Assembly: GCF_905220365.1 (NCBI RefSeq)
Contig: NC_061136.1
Span: forward strand, 382,001 to 446,000
Length of the DNA stretch: 64,000 nucleotides
Direction: 5' to 3'
Origin: Vanessa cardui
Lineage: Eukaryota; Arthropoda; Insecta; Lepidoptera; Nymphalidae
The notes beneath the pieces are model-generated. The model saw only the letters and a list, made by a program, of their open reading frames with translations. It was not told where the DNA came from and did no database searches. This document shows positions 61,926 to 64,000 of this stretch, piece after piece. The number at the start of each line of letters is the position of its first letter. The first letter of the stretch is position 1. A program made the position numbers and the translations under genes.

Positions 61926-62802
61926 TTATGTTATACCATCTCCTTCACACTGGTGAACTATTTCATTGAACTGGAGACTTGCTACATCTCATATTGCTAA
62001 AGCAAAATGAAGAATATTAGTTTTGGAATAATTACCCAATATGATACTGATTGGGACACCTAAATCTGCACGACTAAGAAATTTAAATCTTATATCAGGT
62101 ACATTCGGAGAAGATAAACGTGCGGGGGGACAGAAAGTAACGATAATAATCTTGACTGGGATTCATAATTATATCGGAATATCGGATTTACGTTCATGTT
62201 TAGTAAATATTGCTTAACTTGTTGCCACCCGTGGTTTTGCTCGCGTTTTTGAAGTCTGTCGTCATGAGCTAATCATTAAAATAGGTTAAAATTTGCTTTA
62301 ATTTGCAATACACTGTTTGTGTATACCAAGATTCATCTAATACGTTTCATAGACAAATAAATGACTAATCTTGAAATACTATTATTTTGATTATAAATTA
62401 GATTAAAAAAAGCACAATGAAATATTTTTCTGATGATAAAAAGGTTACATATTAACCTATAAACAGATTAAATAATCAAATCAAATAATCCATTAACCGG
62501 TAATATCTTCCAGAATAGCAGTCATACTTCAATTAATCTTAATAATAATTAAAGCGATTTAAACATTAACGTAGCTTAACTAACCGAGCATTAATTAGTT
62601 TAGACGAGATGTCAAACGAAACTTTACTTTCAATGAGAAATAATACAAAAGTATTGGCTTAAAGCGCTTTACTTACGCCGTTACACACCGCCCTTCATAA
62701 AAACATATTCTAAATCACGTGACGTTGCAAATTCAGAATGTTATAAAAATACAATGCGGTAAAACCACTGAACATTAAAACACTGGAAGTGACGTATACT
62801 TT
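61926..62802. other. Gene-free stretch
   Basis: Unique AT-rich DNA; nothing recognised. Confidence 0.5.
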
Positions 62803-63070
62803 CAAAAATCAAAATCAAAATAAACTTTATTCAAGTGGGCTTTTACAAGCACTTTTGAATCGTCATTTAACAATTAAGTGACGCTACCTCCGGTTCGGAA
62901 AGTAGATTCTACCGAGAAGAATCCGTAAGAAAATCAGTATTTACTAAAAAACTTATTTACTTTAAAAAAATACAGTCATGTTAGTTAATATAATTATTTA
63001 AATTAATGTATCCTGCCACGAAGTCAACAGGTATTAATTCCACGCCTTTTTATGATCTACAAAATCTTGT
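62803..63070 (-). repeat. LINE-type 3' tail repeat C
   Basis: Minus-strand copy closely resembling 33346..33600 through 'gtcatgttagttaata' and 'gaagtcaacagg'. Confidence 0.65.
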
Positions 63071-63255
63071 ATCGAATAATCTTTTTTACCAATGTATTTT
63101 TTATAAACGTTTTGATTTTTTTATAAAAGTTTACAAGACGGCAAAGTTAAAAAAGTCTGCGGAATTTTATTATAGAAACGGATTTGATATAAAATTCAAA
63201 TCAAAACAGCAAACAAACCCAGTGGCAAGAACGAGTATTTTTTATTTGATATATT

Positions 63256-63520
63256 ACTAGCGACCCAGCCTGACTTCGCACGGACACAATAACTGATACC
63301 ACAATATACTACAGCATTTGTTTATTTACATCACATTAGAGACTTCTAAAATTATCCATATTTTTTACTATATTGTCCTTGTATTATGTACAAAAACCTT
63401 CCTCTAAAATCACAATGTCTATTAAAATAAAACGCATCAAAATCCGTTGCGTAATTTTAAAGATCTAAGCCTACATAGGATAAGACAGCGGCAAGCGTCT
63501 TTATTTTATACTATGTAATG
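63256..63520 (+). repeat. Dispersed repeat D, full length
   Basis: From 'actagcgacccagcctgact' to 'ttttatactatgtaatg', with 'ccttcctctaaaatcac' and 'aaaatccgttgcgtaat' in the middle. Confidence 0.75.
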
Positions 63521-64000
63521 TTATCGTAATTTATATTGTGTGTGCAGTGAAAAAATCTGCATGTGCCTAATGAATGACACATGTACATTGTGCATGTGCG
63601 AGTTCATGCATATTACAGTAGTGTAAGCTGATAAGAGCACTGTATTCAGTAATGTTATACCTGCATATTCAACAACATATTACTAAGCTACTTCAGCTGT
63701 GTATATGATCTAAATTTAATTATGTTACAAATTTATAACGATGCTTATTTACGTAAACATAATATTATAATTAATGTATTAATAGCGCGTCTAGCATTCT
63801 CGACTCCGTGATAAAAAACCGCTGAAAGCATCAACGAAATGAAATCTACTTGAAACTAAAACGTATGCAAAATTCCCACTTGAAAAATAGCAGCCCTATC
63901 CAATCTCGCGCGTAGCTGTTTAGTTGAAAAATGGGGTGCAACACACCCCATGGAATAACGTCGGCTATGATGGGAAATCGGTGATAAAAGTTGGATAGAT

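Overview
This is an AT-rich, gene-poor nuclear window from an insect, most likely a butterfly or moth. The evidence is GT-AG introns, no prokaryotic gene organisation, and many copies of dispersed repeats I associate with Lepidoptera: a tRNA-derived SINE with a 'gagatggcccagtgg' head (Metulj-like, named from memory), a second tRNA-derived SINE, LINE 3' ends, and repeats starting 'actagcgacccgccccgg'. Most short open frames here are chance frames or lie inside repeats.

Two protein-coding genes are well supported. On the minus strand at 4349..3375 is a two-exon gene for a 200-residue MADF-BESS protein. It has a CpG-rich upstream region with a perfect YY1/Pho-type motif. On the plus strand at 44591..49177 is a 4587-bp hAT transposon with 16-bp terminal inverted repeats and a perfect 8-bp target duplication (CCTATTTA). 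It encodes a ZMYM1/DUF4371-type transposase. The transposase gene has a 25-nt first exon (44756..44780) joined to a long second exon (46743..49021), giving 767 residues with all expected catalytic landmarks.

The 1.96-kb intron of that transposase contains a 702-bp 5'-truncated Penelope-like element (45394..46095). It has a 13-bp target duplication, perfect 51-bp inverted terminal segments and an open GIY-YIG endonuclease fragment. A 130-bp terminal fragment of the same family lies at 25676..25805.

Layout: 1-3.1 kb is intergenic with a SINE and a perfect-type hairpin; 3.1-4.65 kb is the MADF-BESS gene; 4.9-44.5 kb is mostly non-coding with SINEs, LINE tails, an inverted-repeat element at 5.3-5.9 kb, an unidentified broken coding remnant at 30.4-30.8 kb and a 461-bp MITE at 37.3 kb; 44.6-49.2 kb is the hAT with its nested Penelope; 49.9-55 kb is rearranged, with a 320-bp near-identical duplication, a 53-bp perfect palindrome and a 156-bp-arm inverted repeat; 55-64 kb is SINE-rich non-coding DNA.

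A recurring theme is perfect or nearly perfect palindromes with 1-5 nt loops (2.2, 12.0, 27.9, 44.7, 50.3, 60.1 and 61.9 kb). One lies within an old SINE copy and so looks like a product of template switching. Repeat family names are from memory and by eye; no database search was possible.
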